Source of the DNA: Pseudobythopirellula maris
Lineage (GTDB): Bacteria > Planctomycetota > Planctomycetia > Pirellulales > Lacipirellulaceae
DNA length: 64,000 bases
Direction: 5' to 3'
Assembly (NCBI RefSeq): GCF_007859945.1
Contig: NZ_SJPQ01000001.1
Coordinates: 310,001-374,000, forward strand
Shown: in pieces, positions 40,039-46,009 of the stretch
Layout of the letters: each line of letters starts with the position of its first letter
How positions within the stretch are numbered: the stretch's first letter is position 1
Made by a program: the position numbers and the translations under genes
The notes under the pieces: generated by a model
Told to the model about the DNA's origin: nothing
Seen by the model: only the letters and a program-made list of their open reading frames with translations
The model's database searches: none

Positions 40039-40530
40039 ATGCAAATCACGATGGGTATGACGACAAATAAATCGTCGGTATCGATGTCTGACTCGCTTAT
40101 TCAACTGTACGATCTACGCCACGACACCGAGCAAATCGGTCACGTCCAACATGCGACTTTGCATCGCGATGGATTCGGTCTTGTTCCCGAAAACGGATTT
40201 TTTGGATCCCCTACATGGTGGTCCGCAATATCCGATGGGCTAATTCCCACTATCGAAATCAACGGTGACATAAGCCGCGTCTTTATGTCTGGCCACAACG
40301 ACTACGCTGAATTCGAGATCGACGATGGCGATTCAAAAACATCGTGGACCAGACAACTGTCGCCAACCGACAACGACACGCTCACAGACGAAGAGAAATG
40401 GAAGCTTTATCACGAAGGCAATGCCGTACGGCTTCAGTACGTCAAGCAAAAATTCAAGAGTCCGTCACCCGGTTTTGAAATCAGCCATTGTGTGTTGGGC
40501 ATTTGGGTCCGTCCGCCGGGCAACTCCTAA
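40039..40530 (+). CDS. Cassette 2: hypothetical protein
   Basis: A 163-residue soluble protein. ATG 40039 starts 5 bp after the recombination core, typical of cassettes. There is no signal peptide or TM helix. Segments: [28 protein letters not shown] and [20 protein letters not shown], then [10 protein letters not shown]. The pattern I-G-H-V/I-Q followed by G-F-x-P also occurs in the cassette 1 protein (GHIQIALTKRWLGFIPS), so the two may share a fold; this is a weak, by-eye similarity. Its stop is 17 bp before the attC. No family recognised. Confidence 0.7.
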   Translation: MQITMGMTTNKSSVSMSDSLIQLYDLRHDTEQIGHVQHATLHRDGFGLVPENGFFGSPTWWSAISDGLIPTIEINGDISRVFMSGHNDYAEFEIDDGDSKTSWTRQLSPTDNDTLTDEEKWKLYHEGNAVRLQYVKQKFKSPSPGFEISHCVLGIWVRPPGNS

Positions 40531-40547
40531 TGGCCAACGTCTGCGCG

Positions 40548-40638
40548 GCATAACAAAAAAATGCACCCGAGTCGCGAAGTCGGGCGTTTTGACAATGGAG
40601 AATCTCTCGTCGCGACCGGGTGATTTTAGACGTTATGT
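40548..40638 (+). repeat. attC: attC site of cassette 2 (91 bp)
   Basis: R'' GCATAAC (40548-40554), R' GTTATGT (40632-40638). L'' AAATGCACCCG pairs with L' CGGGTGATTT, leaving one unpaired G, the strand-selecting feature of attC. By eye it differs from the attC of cassette 4 at only about three inner positions. Confidence 0.95.
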
Positions 40639-40871
40639 CGCTTGGTCGACTGCAACTCGCAAAGTATGTCAGCATGGCGGAGCCCCTCAGCAAATCACAA
40701 CAATCGTTACGGGGCCGCAAGATTTGTGACATGACCGAAGAGCAGCTTCGTGATTGGATCGACGCTTGCCTCATAATGGAGCAATGGGTTAGTGCTGCCA
40801 AGGCTCGTCGCGGATGGAGACTGAGCGGGATCGAAGCCGAACAAGAATTAGAGAATAGAACGGGTGGATAA
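40635..40871 (+). CDS. Cassette 3: small hypothetical protein
   Basis: A 78-residue protein. ATG 40635 lies inside the recombination core GTTATGT. Sequence [20 protein letters not shown], then [21 protein letters not shown] and an Arg/Glu-rich end. It looks alpha-helical and soluble. ATG 40674 (MAEPLSK) is an alternative start. About 140 bp without clear coding content separate its stop from the attC; a frame there (GTG 40864, reading on through the attC) is not convincing. No family recognised. Confidence 0.6.
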   Translation: MSLGRLQLAKYVSMAEPLSKSQQSLRGRKICDMTEEQLRDWIDACLIMEQWVSAAKARRGWRLSGIEAEQELENRTGG

Positions 40872-41012
40872 TGTGATACCCGACTACCGCTTAGTGCAAT
40901 TTGATTTGCTCGCTGTTTTGAACAATAATTGCCACCAAAAGGAACGGAGTGCTCTGTCAATGCACGCATGCTCCGAACCGCCAACCAACGCAACGCGAAC
41001 TCGTAGATCGCG

Positions 41013-41151
41013 ACATAACAATGCGTTGAACCGAAGCGGAGAGGCCTTCGCGGTTGGCAAATCGCCGGATGTTGCTATCGCACCATTGTATCCGGCTCCG
41101 TTTTCACTTATTTACATTTTTAGGTCCGCTCGGTTAACGCGGGCGTTATTT
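41013..41151 (+). repeat. attC: attC site of cassette 3 (139 bp)
   Basis: R'' ACATAAC (41013-41019) matches the cassette's own start (TTATGT); R' GTTATTT is at 41145-41151. L'' GCGTTGAACCGAAGCGGA pairs with L' TCCGCTCGGTTAACGC, leaving an unpaired G and A. The longest attC of the array, with an additional inner stem (GCCGGAT with ATCCGGC). Confidence 0.9.
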
Positions 41152-41156
41152 TGCAA

Positions 41157-41825
41157 ATGATACACTCAGCGTTTAGAACGATTATCTTCCTCGGCCTTCT
41201 GCTTGTCTGCATCAGCGGCTGCGACCAGTCTGGAAGAGCGACGTCTGATTCGCCATCTCAGATATCCGCATCTGAACGACAGCAGTTGCTCGACGCTGCT
41301 GCTCGGGCCGAACTTGAATCGCTGGACTCAAAACCGCCCGCGCCCAATATTACTCTTACCACACCGTCCGGATGGTCGAAAACGGAGACACGAGCGCTAC
41401 CACCAGCTGATCACGGATTCACCGTCGCCTACGAACATGACTCAGGATTGGCCGTCACACTGTATCAGTTTACCCGAGGCCACAATTCGATTTCCAACGA
41501 CGTGAATTCGCCGTTACTCAAGGAAGAGATGCAGCACGCAAAGAAAGGAATCGAACAAGCAGTTCAGCTCGGCTACTGGCAGGCTGCTAAAGAAACTGAA
41601 TTCAAGACTGTCAAACTCGGGGACTCCGAGCAGCAAGCGTTGTGGTCCCAGTTTCACCTCACTGTCGACGACATGATTCTGGCGTCAGACATTTACGTGT
41701 GGGCACAGAACAATACGTTTTTCAAGCTTCGCTGTACATCACGCAGCGAGGACATCGCATCAAATCAAGCAGCGCTTGATCCCCTGCTGACAGCGCTTGG
41801 TTCACCTGCCGCCACAGCAAAGTAA
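41157..41825 (+). CDS. Cassette 4: lipoprotein, hypothetical
   Basis: A 222-residue protein from ATG 41157, 5 bp after the core. The signal is [18 protein letters not shown] with lipobox ISGC, so it is probably membrane-anchored by lipid. The mature part has [39 protein letters not shown] and [19 protein letters not shown], resembling periplasmic proteins of the DUF-type 'PsbP-like' fold by eye only. The stop codon is inside R'' (AAGTAAC). No function can be given. Confidence 0.78.
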   Translation: MIHSAFRTIIFLGLLLVCISGCDQSGRATSDSPSQISASERQQLLDAAARAELESLDSKPPAPNITLTTPSGWSKTETRALPPADHGFTVAYEHDSGLAVTLYQFTRGHNSISNDVNSPLLKEEMQHAKKGIEQAVQLGYWQAAKETEFKTVKLGDSEQQALWSQFHLTVDDMILASDIYVWAQNNTFFKLRCTSRSEDIASNQAALDPLLTALGSPAATAK

Positions 41826-41910
41826 CGAAAAAATGCACCCGAGTCGCGAAGTCGGGCGTTTTGAAAATGGAGAATCTCTCGTCGCGACCGGGTGATTTTA
41901 GGCGTTAGCT
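41820..41910 (+). repeat. attC: attC site of cassette 4 (91 bp)
   Basis: R'' AAGTAAC (41820-41826) pairs with the cassette's start core GTTATTT through one G-T; R' GTTAGCT is at 41904-41910. The inner 77 bases are almost those of the cassette 2 attC, including AAATGCACCCGAGTCGCG and GTCGCGACCGGGTGATTT. Confidence 0.95.
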
Positions 41911-41921
41911 GGAACACACGA

Positions 41922-42443
41922 ATGACCGAATCGGAATTCTGGCAAGTCGTATCTCTCTTCGACTGGGACAAGACTGGCGACGACGAAGCAGTTCTGGAGC
42001 CCGCGTGCGTGGCACTGTCGGAAAAAGGCCCCGACAGCATCACCCAATTTGAGGACATACTGGCAGCGAAGCTTCACGCAATAGATACACGTCGCCACTG
42101 CAAAGCCTGTTATGCTGGTGAACTCGACCCAGACAATGGTGACGATTACATATCTGCAGACGACTTCCTCTATCAGCGGTGCGTCGTTGTCGCAAACGGG
42201 CGAGATTTCTACAACGACGTACTTGACAACCCCAGTGAGTTTCCGCAGGGCATGGAGTTTGAAGCCCTTTTGTCGCTCGGGCCGAATTCGTTCGAGCGTG
42301 CTGCAGGAAACGAATTCGATCATTGTACTGCAGTAAGCTACGAGAGCTTTCAGAATCACGAAGGCTGGGCAACAACGGCAGAAACGAAACCCGGCAAGTA
42401 TACCGGTGATGGTATTCCGCCCGGAAATCGACGACCAACTTGA
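41922..42443 (+). CDS. Cassette 5: DUF4240-like protein
   Basis: A 173-residue soluble protein starting MTESEFWQVVSLFDWDKTGD, then DDEAVLEPACVALSEKGPDS and FEDILAAKLHAIDTRRH, followed by YISADDFLYQRCVVVANGRDFY. This matches the DUF4240 family as I recall it (MTExxFWxxI...L..L...LyxLD...., DxFlYaRcxVVA.G..fY). DUF4240 proteins are widespread, of unknown function, and often seen near toxin or defence loci. ATG 41922 is 11 bp after the core. Confidence 0.75.
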   Translation: MTESEFWQVVSLFDWDKTGDDEAVLEPACVALSEKGPDSITQFEDILAAKLHAIDTRRHCKACYAGELDPDNGDDYISADDFLYQRCVVVANGRDFYNDVLDNPSEFPQGMEFEALLSLGPNSFERAAGNEFDHCTAVSYESFQNHEGWATTAETKPGKYTGDGIPPGNRRPT

Positions 42444-42452
42444 TTCAATTCC

Positions 42453-42542
42453 AGCTAACAAAGCCGTGAACTGGAGCACTCATTCACGCGGCAACTGAAA
42501 TCAAAGTCTTCAGTTCGCGCCCGGACACGGCAGACGTTAGGC
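42453..42542 (+). repeat. attC: attC site of cassette 5 (90 bp)
   Basis: R'' AGCTAAC (42453-42459) is the exact complement of the cassette's own start GTTAGCT. R' GTTAGGC is at 42536-42542. GCCGTG pairs with CACGGC as L''/L', and ACTGAA pairs with TTCAGT in the inner stem. Confidence 0.9.
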
Positions 42543-42545
42543 CAC

Positions 42546-42953
42546 ATGCGTTATCTCGCCCTTTGCTTCACGGTCGTGCTCGTTGCTACAGGTTGCAGCG
42601 ATTCACCCCAGCAACCGAAGACTTCGACCGCCGGGTGGCTCGATATCCACGCTGGCGACGAGCGACTTTACGGCCTTTACCTCACCTCAAGTACCGATTC
42701 GGAAATTCTTGACTCAAGCGGCGTTGTGCTCATGCCGTGGGATGACCGACCAGATATAAGCATCACCTTTGATGCGGGCGACACCGTCGTCACCATTGAC
42801 GGAAGGGTTCATCGCTTCCCTGGTCGCCCGGTTTTGCGGTGGAGTCCCGCTGGAATCTCGGTTGTGAAAGACGATTTGCCTCTCGATATTTTCGAATCGC
42901 GGGCAGAAGTTGATCGGGTTGTGTCTGAGTCCCTGAACGATCGACAGCCGTAG
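42546..42953 (+). CDS. Cassette 6: lipoprotein, hypothetical
   Basis: A 135-residue protein; ATG 42546 is 3 bp after the core. Signal MRYLALCFTVVLV with lipobox ATGC. The mature part is a small beta-rich domain (GWLDIHAGDERLYGLYLTSS, DISITFDAGDTVVTIDGRVH) with WSPAGISVVKDDLPLDIFES. No family recognised. Together with cassette 4 this gives two lipoproteins in the array. Confidence 0.75.
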   Translation: MRYLALCFTVVLVATGCSDSPQQPKTSTAGWLDIHAGDERLYGLYLTSSTDSEILDSSGVVLMPWDDRPDISITFDAGDTVVTIDGRVHRFPGRPVLRWSPAGISVVKDDLPLDIFESRAEVDRVVSESLNDRQP

Positions 42954-42957
42954 TCTG

Positions 42958-43065
42958 GCCTAACCACCGGCTGCAGTTGACCGGCTGCGGCCGCGATATG
43001 ATGGTGTTGCCGGTTTGGAGCCTGCTCTCCGCGGGCGGCCGGCAACTGAGCCTTTTACGTTAGAA
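42958..43065 (+). repeat. attC: attC site of cassette 6 (108 bp)
   Basis: R'' GCCTAAC (42958-42964) matches the cassette start GTTAGGC; R' GTTAGAA is at 43059-43065. It belongs to the 108-bp attC group shared with cassettes 8 and 11 (CCACCGGCTGCAG near one end, GGGCGGCCGGCAACTGAG near the other). Confidence 0.93.
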
Positions 43066-43092
43066 GCCGGCGGAAAAGAGAGTGAGAAAATC

Positions 43093-43659
43093 ATGCGACA
43101 TATCCTGACAATTTGTGCGTTCGCCCTGATCGGTGTGGAGTGGGGCTGCCACGTCTCGGCACAAGACGACGTGGATCGTTGGAGACAGTCCACGTGGCAA
43201 ATAGCCCTTGATCTCAACACGCCGAACCTTGTGCCCGCAGCAGTGCAATGGACTGTACTCGACAATGATCCGCTTGCCGATTTCAGCGACAGCGTAAGGA
43301 CTTCGCAAAGCAACTATCACTCACGATTGTCGGGAGCGTCAGACGACACAAGGGAGAAGCTGATACGTTTGTCGGAGATGACGGTGAATTGGGACCTTGG
43401 TTTCCGGCAGGTAACTGGGGACAAAGTATACCTACTGACATCCGCACCGGGTGTCGCTCATACCTTTTCATCAAATTCCCCCGCCGGCAAGAAATGGATA
43501 GTAAGCAAGATCGTGCGCCTGAAAGGGGCCCCTGTATGCTGGTGCATTCCCGTCGCGGTAGAAACAGGAAAAGAAGTGCGCGTCACACTGGACGAAAAGA
43601 ATATATTCGATTTGGCGGCTGCGTTCGATAACGCGATAGCTCAAATAGACGCCAAGTAG
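43093..43659 (+). CDS. Cassette 7: exported protein, hypothetical
   Basis: A 188-residue protein from ATG 43093, with a purine-rich GAGAGTGAG upstream. Signal peptide MRHILTICAFALIGVEWGCHVSA. Mature protein: VDRWRQSTWQIALDLNTPN, FSDSVRTSQSNYHSRLSGAS, KKWIVSKIVRLKGAPVCWCI and VRVTLDEKNIFDLAAAFDNAI. One CWC motif. No domain recognised. Confidence 0.7.
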   Translation: MRHILTICAFALIGVEWGCHVSAQDDVDRWRQSTWQIALDLNTPNLVPAAVQWTVLDNDPLADFSDSVRTSQSNYHSRLSGASDDTREKLIRLSEMTVNWDLGFRQVTGDKVYLLTSAPGVAHTFSSNSPAGKKWIVSKIVRLKGAPVCWCIPVAVETGKEVRVTLDEKNIFDLAAAFDNAIAQIDAK

Positions 43660-43662
43660 CGA

Positions 43663-43751
43663 TTCTTACCATGCCGTGCCGGAGCGGCCGACGACGCGGG
43701 TTTTGAAATCATGGTCTTTTGGCGGCCGCCCGGTTACGGCTGTTGTTATGC
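43663..43751 (+). repeat. attC: attC site of cassette 7 (89 bp), slightly degenerate
   Basis: R'' reads TTCTTAC (43663-43669) where the cassette start GTTAGAA predicts TTCTAAC, one mismatch. R' GTTATGC is at 43745-43751. GCCGTGCCGG pairs loosely with CCGGTTACGGC, and CGGCCG with CGGCCG inside. The centre GGTTTTGAAATCAT resembles the loop of the cassette 1 attC. Confidence 0.75.
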
Positions 43752-44086
43752 CCAACGCATTTGAGATCGCGGAAAAGCTATGTGCGAGACCAATCGCGGA
43801 TCGCCTCTACTTCTATGCCTTCTTCGCCCACGAATTGACCATTGACGTTCGGGCAGTGTGGTCTGACACTGAGCGTTCAAGCGAATCACAGGTCGCGGCG
43901 ATGAAGCGATTCAACGAACTCCAACATCGCGTCCTCGGTAAGTTGCTTTCACTCCAGCGTGGGGACGAATCTTGGAGCGACCGTGACTTTGTTGATGGCA
44001 TCCAAAAGGTTATTGCGGATTCTGACATACGGGGAGAGGTTGGTCGTGCTTTCAAGAGGGCCTGGCAACGGCTAGAAAGGGCCTAA
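43748..44086 (+). CDS. Cassette 8: small hypothetical protein
   Basis: A 112-residue, probably all-helical protein. ATG 43748 lies inside the core GTTATGC and the stop inside the attC R'' GCCTAAC. Sequence MPNAFEIAEKLCARPIADRL, then YFYAFFAHELTIDVRAVWSD, MKRFNELQHRVLGKLL and GEVGRAFKRAWQRLERA. The layout resembles small cytosolic helical proteins that are frequent in cassettes. No family recognised. Confidence 0.72.
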   Translation: MPNAFEIAEKLCARPIADRLYFYAFFAHELTIDVRAVWSDTERSSESQVAAMKRFNELQHRVLGKLLSLQRGDESWSDRDFVDGIQKVIADSDIRGEVGRAFKRAWQRLERA

Positions 44087-44188
44087 CCACCGGCTGCAGC
44101 TGACCGGCGACGCCCGCGAGTAGAATGTTGTTGTCGGTTTGGAGTCTGCTCTCCGCGGGCGGCCGGCAACTGAGCTCAAGCGTTAGGC
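44081..44188 (+). repeat. attC: attC site of cassette 8 (108 bp)
   Basis: R'' GCCTAAC (44081-44087), R' GTTAGGC (44182-44188). Same 108-bp group as cassettes 6 and 11. The R'' does not match its own cassette start (TTATGC), unlike most others, which suggests a past exchange or mutation at the junction. Confidence 0.93.
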
Positions 44189-44195
44189 GCCTTAG

Positions 44196-44603
44196 ATGCG
44201 TGCGATCGGCCTAGCATCGCTCACCTACTTCGGGATCGTTTTCGCGGTGGGTTTCGTGCTTGGAACTGTAAGAACGCTTTGGCTTGTGCAGGCTCTCGGT
44301 GAGCGCAACGCAGAATTACTTGAGGCCCCTGTGATGATAGCGGTGTCCTTTGCCGCGGCTGGGTTTGTCTTGGAGCGCTTCTCCATTGATACAATTCAGA
44401 GTGCAGCAACTACCGGCGTTGTAGCTCTCATGTTGCTACTAGCAGTTGAGTTCAGCGTTGTCCTGGGCATTCGAGGATTAACTGTGCAGGAGTATTTCGA
44501 GTCTAGAGACCCGATAGCGGGAGGCGTTTATGCGTTATCTTTACTTTTGTTTGCTGGATTCCCGTTAGTTCGAAGGGCATCTATATCAGGGCGCGGCGCC
44601 TAA
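44196..44603 (+). CDS. Cassette 9: four-helix membrane protein, hypothetical
   Basis: A 135-residue, very hydrophobic protein with about four transmembrane helices: YFGIVFAVGFVLGTVRTLWL, VMIAVSFAAAGFVL, VVALMLLLAVEFSVVLGI and GGVYALSLLLFAGFPLV. Conserved-looking charged residues sit between helices (GERNAELLEAP, EYFESRDPIAG). I recall similar short membrane proteins in other integrons and genomes but no name. ATG 44196 is 7 bp after the core; the stop is inside R''. Confidence 0.75.
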   Translation: MRAIGLASLTYFGIVFAVGFVLGTVRTLWLVQALGERNAELLEAPVMIAVSFAAAGFVLERFSIDTIQSAATTGVVALMLLLAVEFSVVLGIRGLTVQEYFESRDPIAGGVYALSLLLFAGFPLVRRASISGRGA

Positions 44604-44711
44604 CATGCGGTTGAAGTCGTTCGCTACGCTCACTCAGACGAAGCACCTGCGATCAAAATATGGATCACATTTTGATCCTCGGCGTCTTCGCCGCTTAACC
44701 GGGTGTTCGCT
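44598..44711 (+). repeat. attC: attC site of cassette 9 (114 bp)
   Basis: R'' GCCTAAC (44598-44604) matches the cassette start GTTAGGC. R' is the less usual GTTCGCT (44705-44711). GCGGTTGAAG pairs with CTTAACCGG with one unpaired G, and GATCAAAAT with ATTTTGATC form a perfect inner arm. Confidence 0.9.
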
Positions 44712-44729
44712 GACTGAAAGGATCAATCC

Positions 44730-45164
44730 GTGGGTGCCGCGTATTTCATCGTACTTAACTCTGACGATCCTGGATTCGACACGACCGTCGACGGCAAGGC
44801 TCTGTCCCGTCATTCGGCACGAATCAACGCCATTGCGACCAAGCTGGGATTCAAATCACTCGATGAACATTGCAGCCAATCTCCCGAAGACGCGCGGGCG
44901 ATGATGGCCGGGTTGATGGAACTGGAAGACGGGGACGATCTGCCGCCCGATTCGGAAGAGACTTTAGCGAACATGCCGCCTGAAGAATGGTACGACGCCG
45001 ATCACGGAATTGACTATGCGAAGCAAATCGCGGATTACATTCGACAGAACCCGGAATCCGTGAAGGATGTGGATGCCGTCCTTTACGATTTGGATTCGAT
45101 GCTAACCGTACTGGCACAAGCCAAAGAAAGAGAACTGAAGTGGCACTTGCAGGTCGACTTCTGA
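44730..45164 (+). CDS. Cassette 10: acidic hypothetical protein
   Basis: A 144-residue soluble acidic protein with GTG 44730 as start and AAGGA about 8 bases upstream. Sequence MGAAYFIVLNSDDPGFDTTV, then ALSRHSARINAIATKLGFKS, MPPEEWYDADHGIDYAKQIA and DVDAVLYDLDSMLTVLAQAK. This resembles small immunity-like or 'barstar-like' acidic proteins only in charge; I recognise no family. Confidence 0.72.
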   Translation: MGAAYFIVLNSDDPGFDTTVDGKALSRHSARINAIATKLGFKSLDEHCSQSPEDARAMMAGLMELEDGDDLPPDSEETLANMPPEEWYDADHGIDYAKQIADYIRQNPESVKDVDAVLYDLDSMLTVLAQAKERELKWHLQVDF

Positions 45165-45188
45165 TCGAATGGAACGTCCTGCGAAGGC

Positions 45189-45279
45189 AGCGAACAATCG
45201 GATGCACGACGAGTCGCCGAGTCGTGGTTTTTGAAGTGGAGGATCGCTCGCGGCGACCGCGTGATCCGTAACGTTAGGT
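45189..45279 (+). repeat. attC: attC site of cassette 10 (91 bp)
   Basis: R'' AGCGAAC (45189-45195) is the exact complement of the cassette start GTTCGCT, which confirms that unusual core. R' GTTAGGT is at 45273-45279. GGATGCACG pairs with CGTGATCC with one unpaired G. Confidence 0.93.
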
Positions 45280-45283
45280 CGCC

Positions 45284-45640
45284 ATGGAGCGCGTCTATTG
45301 CTGGCGATGCCGACGATCGGTCACTGCTTACCATGAGGAAGAGTATGCATGTATCGAGCGACTCTACTACGACGGCATAAAAGCTGTAAAAGCCTACCGC
45401 GAGCAGCATGGCTGCACACTTGCGGATACTCCGATCGCAGAACTTCACAGCCCACTCTACGAATTCCATAGAGATCTCACCGGTGAAACAGAGATACATC
45501 ACGACGAGATCGTTAAGCACCGTTTGAAGGAGTTTGGGCCACCATGCACGAAATGCGGCAAGAATCTACGTACACCTGTTGCATCCAAATGTTTTGAATG
45601 TGGACACATGGCGGGCGACCTAACCACCGGCTGCAGTTGA
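45284..45640 (+). CDS. Cassette 11: Cys-rich, zinc-ribbon-like protein
   Basis: A 118-residue protein; ATG 45284 is 4 bp after the core. Two Cys pairs at the start (CWRC) and the end (CTKCGKNL and CFECGH) suggest a zinc ribbon with a helical insert (YACIERLYYDGIKAVKAYRE, IHHDEIVKHRLKEFGP). The last residues (AGDLTTGCS) are read from the attC. Similar 'CWRC...CTxCG' proteins occur in environmental cassettes as I recall; function unknown. Confidence 0.72.
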   Translation: MERVYCWRCRRSVTAYHEEEYACIERLYYDGIKAVKAYREQHGCTLADTPIAELHSPLYEFHRDLTGETEIHHDEIVKHRLKEFGPPCTKCGKNLRTPVASKCFECGHMAGDLTTGCS

Positions 45641-45725
45641 CCGGCGACGCCCGCGATATGATGTAGTTGTCGGTTTGGAGCCTACTCTGCGCGGGCGGCC
45701 GGCAACTGAGCCTTTTATGTGAGCT
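45618..45725 (+). repeat. attC: attC site of cassette 11 (108 bp), decayed 3' core
   Basis: R'' ACCTAAC (45618-45624) is the exact complement of the cassette start GTTAGGT. The 3' core reads GTGAGCT (45719-45725), lacking the invariant GTT. Inside it is of the 108-bp group (cassettes 6 and 8). It is the last attC that I can find. Confidence 0.88.
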
Positions 45726-46009
45726 GCAGCGGTCTCTCTTTGATGGGGATATCTCATGCAGTTCGGGCAACTCTTGAGCTGCAGCGGTTGGACCATCCTC
45801 GGGCTCGGCGGCGGCTCGCGATGACGCTGAGGTCGAAACGACCGACGAGGATTTCGGAGTGATCGAATCGGCCTCGGCTTCATCGTTCGAAGCTGATTTT
45901 GGGCTTGTACTACCGTCCCGTTTTCCTTCGTTGCACCGGCTCTCTGGGACTTTGATTACCAGAACGAGTTGGCAGAACGCCGTAAAGCCGAATAACCTCA
46001 CTAGGTCTC
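45726..46009. other. Region between the integron and the export genes
   Basis: No convincing gene. TGAGCTGCAGCGGT occurs twice, 55 bp apart (45720-45733 and 45775-45788); the first copy overlaps the decayed core of the last attC. A plus-strand frame ends WDFDYQNELAERRKAE at 45992 but has no start. It may hold remnants of a lost cassette or the end of an older gene. Confidence 0.4.

Larger units (their letters stand above)
38266..45725. mobile_element. Integron with eleven gene cassettes
   Basis: The unit comprises intI (minus strand), the attI region (39292-39430) and eleven cassettes read on the plus strand from 39425 to about 45720. Each cassette ends in an attC: R'' and R' cores at 39944/40028, 40548/40632, 41013/41145, 41820/41904, 42453/42536, 42958/43059, 43663/43745, 44081/44182, 44598/44705, 45189/45273 and 45618/45719. 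In most cassettes the R'' of the attC is the exact complement of the 6-7 bases at the start of the same cassette, as expected if it once closed as a circle. The cassettes are visibly more AT-rich than the flanking genes. Confidence 0.95.

Noticed and set aside
40864-41160. 98-codon plus-strand frame in cassette 3 as a second gene
   Set aside because: It reads straight through the attC, and its composition has no protein character past residue 40.
40548-41910. Near-identical 91-bp repeats as a possible CRISPR or transposon repeat
   Set aside because: They are about 1.27 kb apart, enclose a protein gene, and have attC architecture (complementary cores, unpaired G). No short regular spacers exist.
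45620-45883. 87-residue minus-strand frame with a CPNC motif, considered as a precursor peptide of the export system
   Set aside because: It lies largely within the attC of cassette 11 and has no leader-like or conserved feature that I can see.
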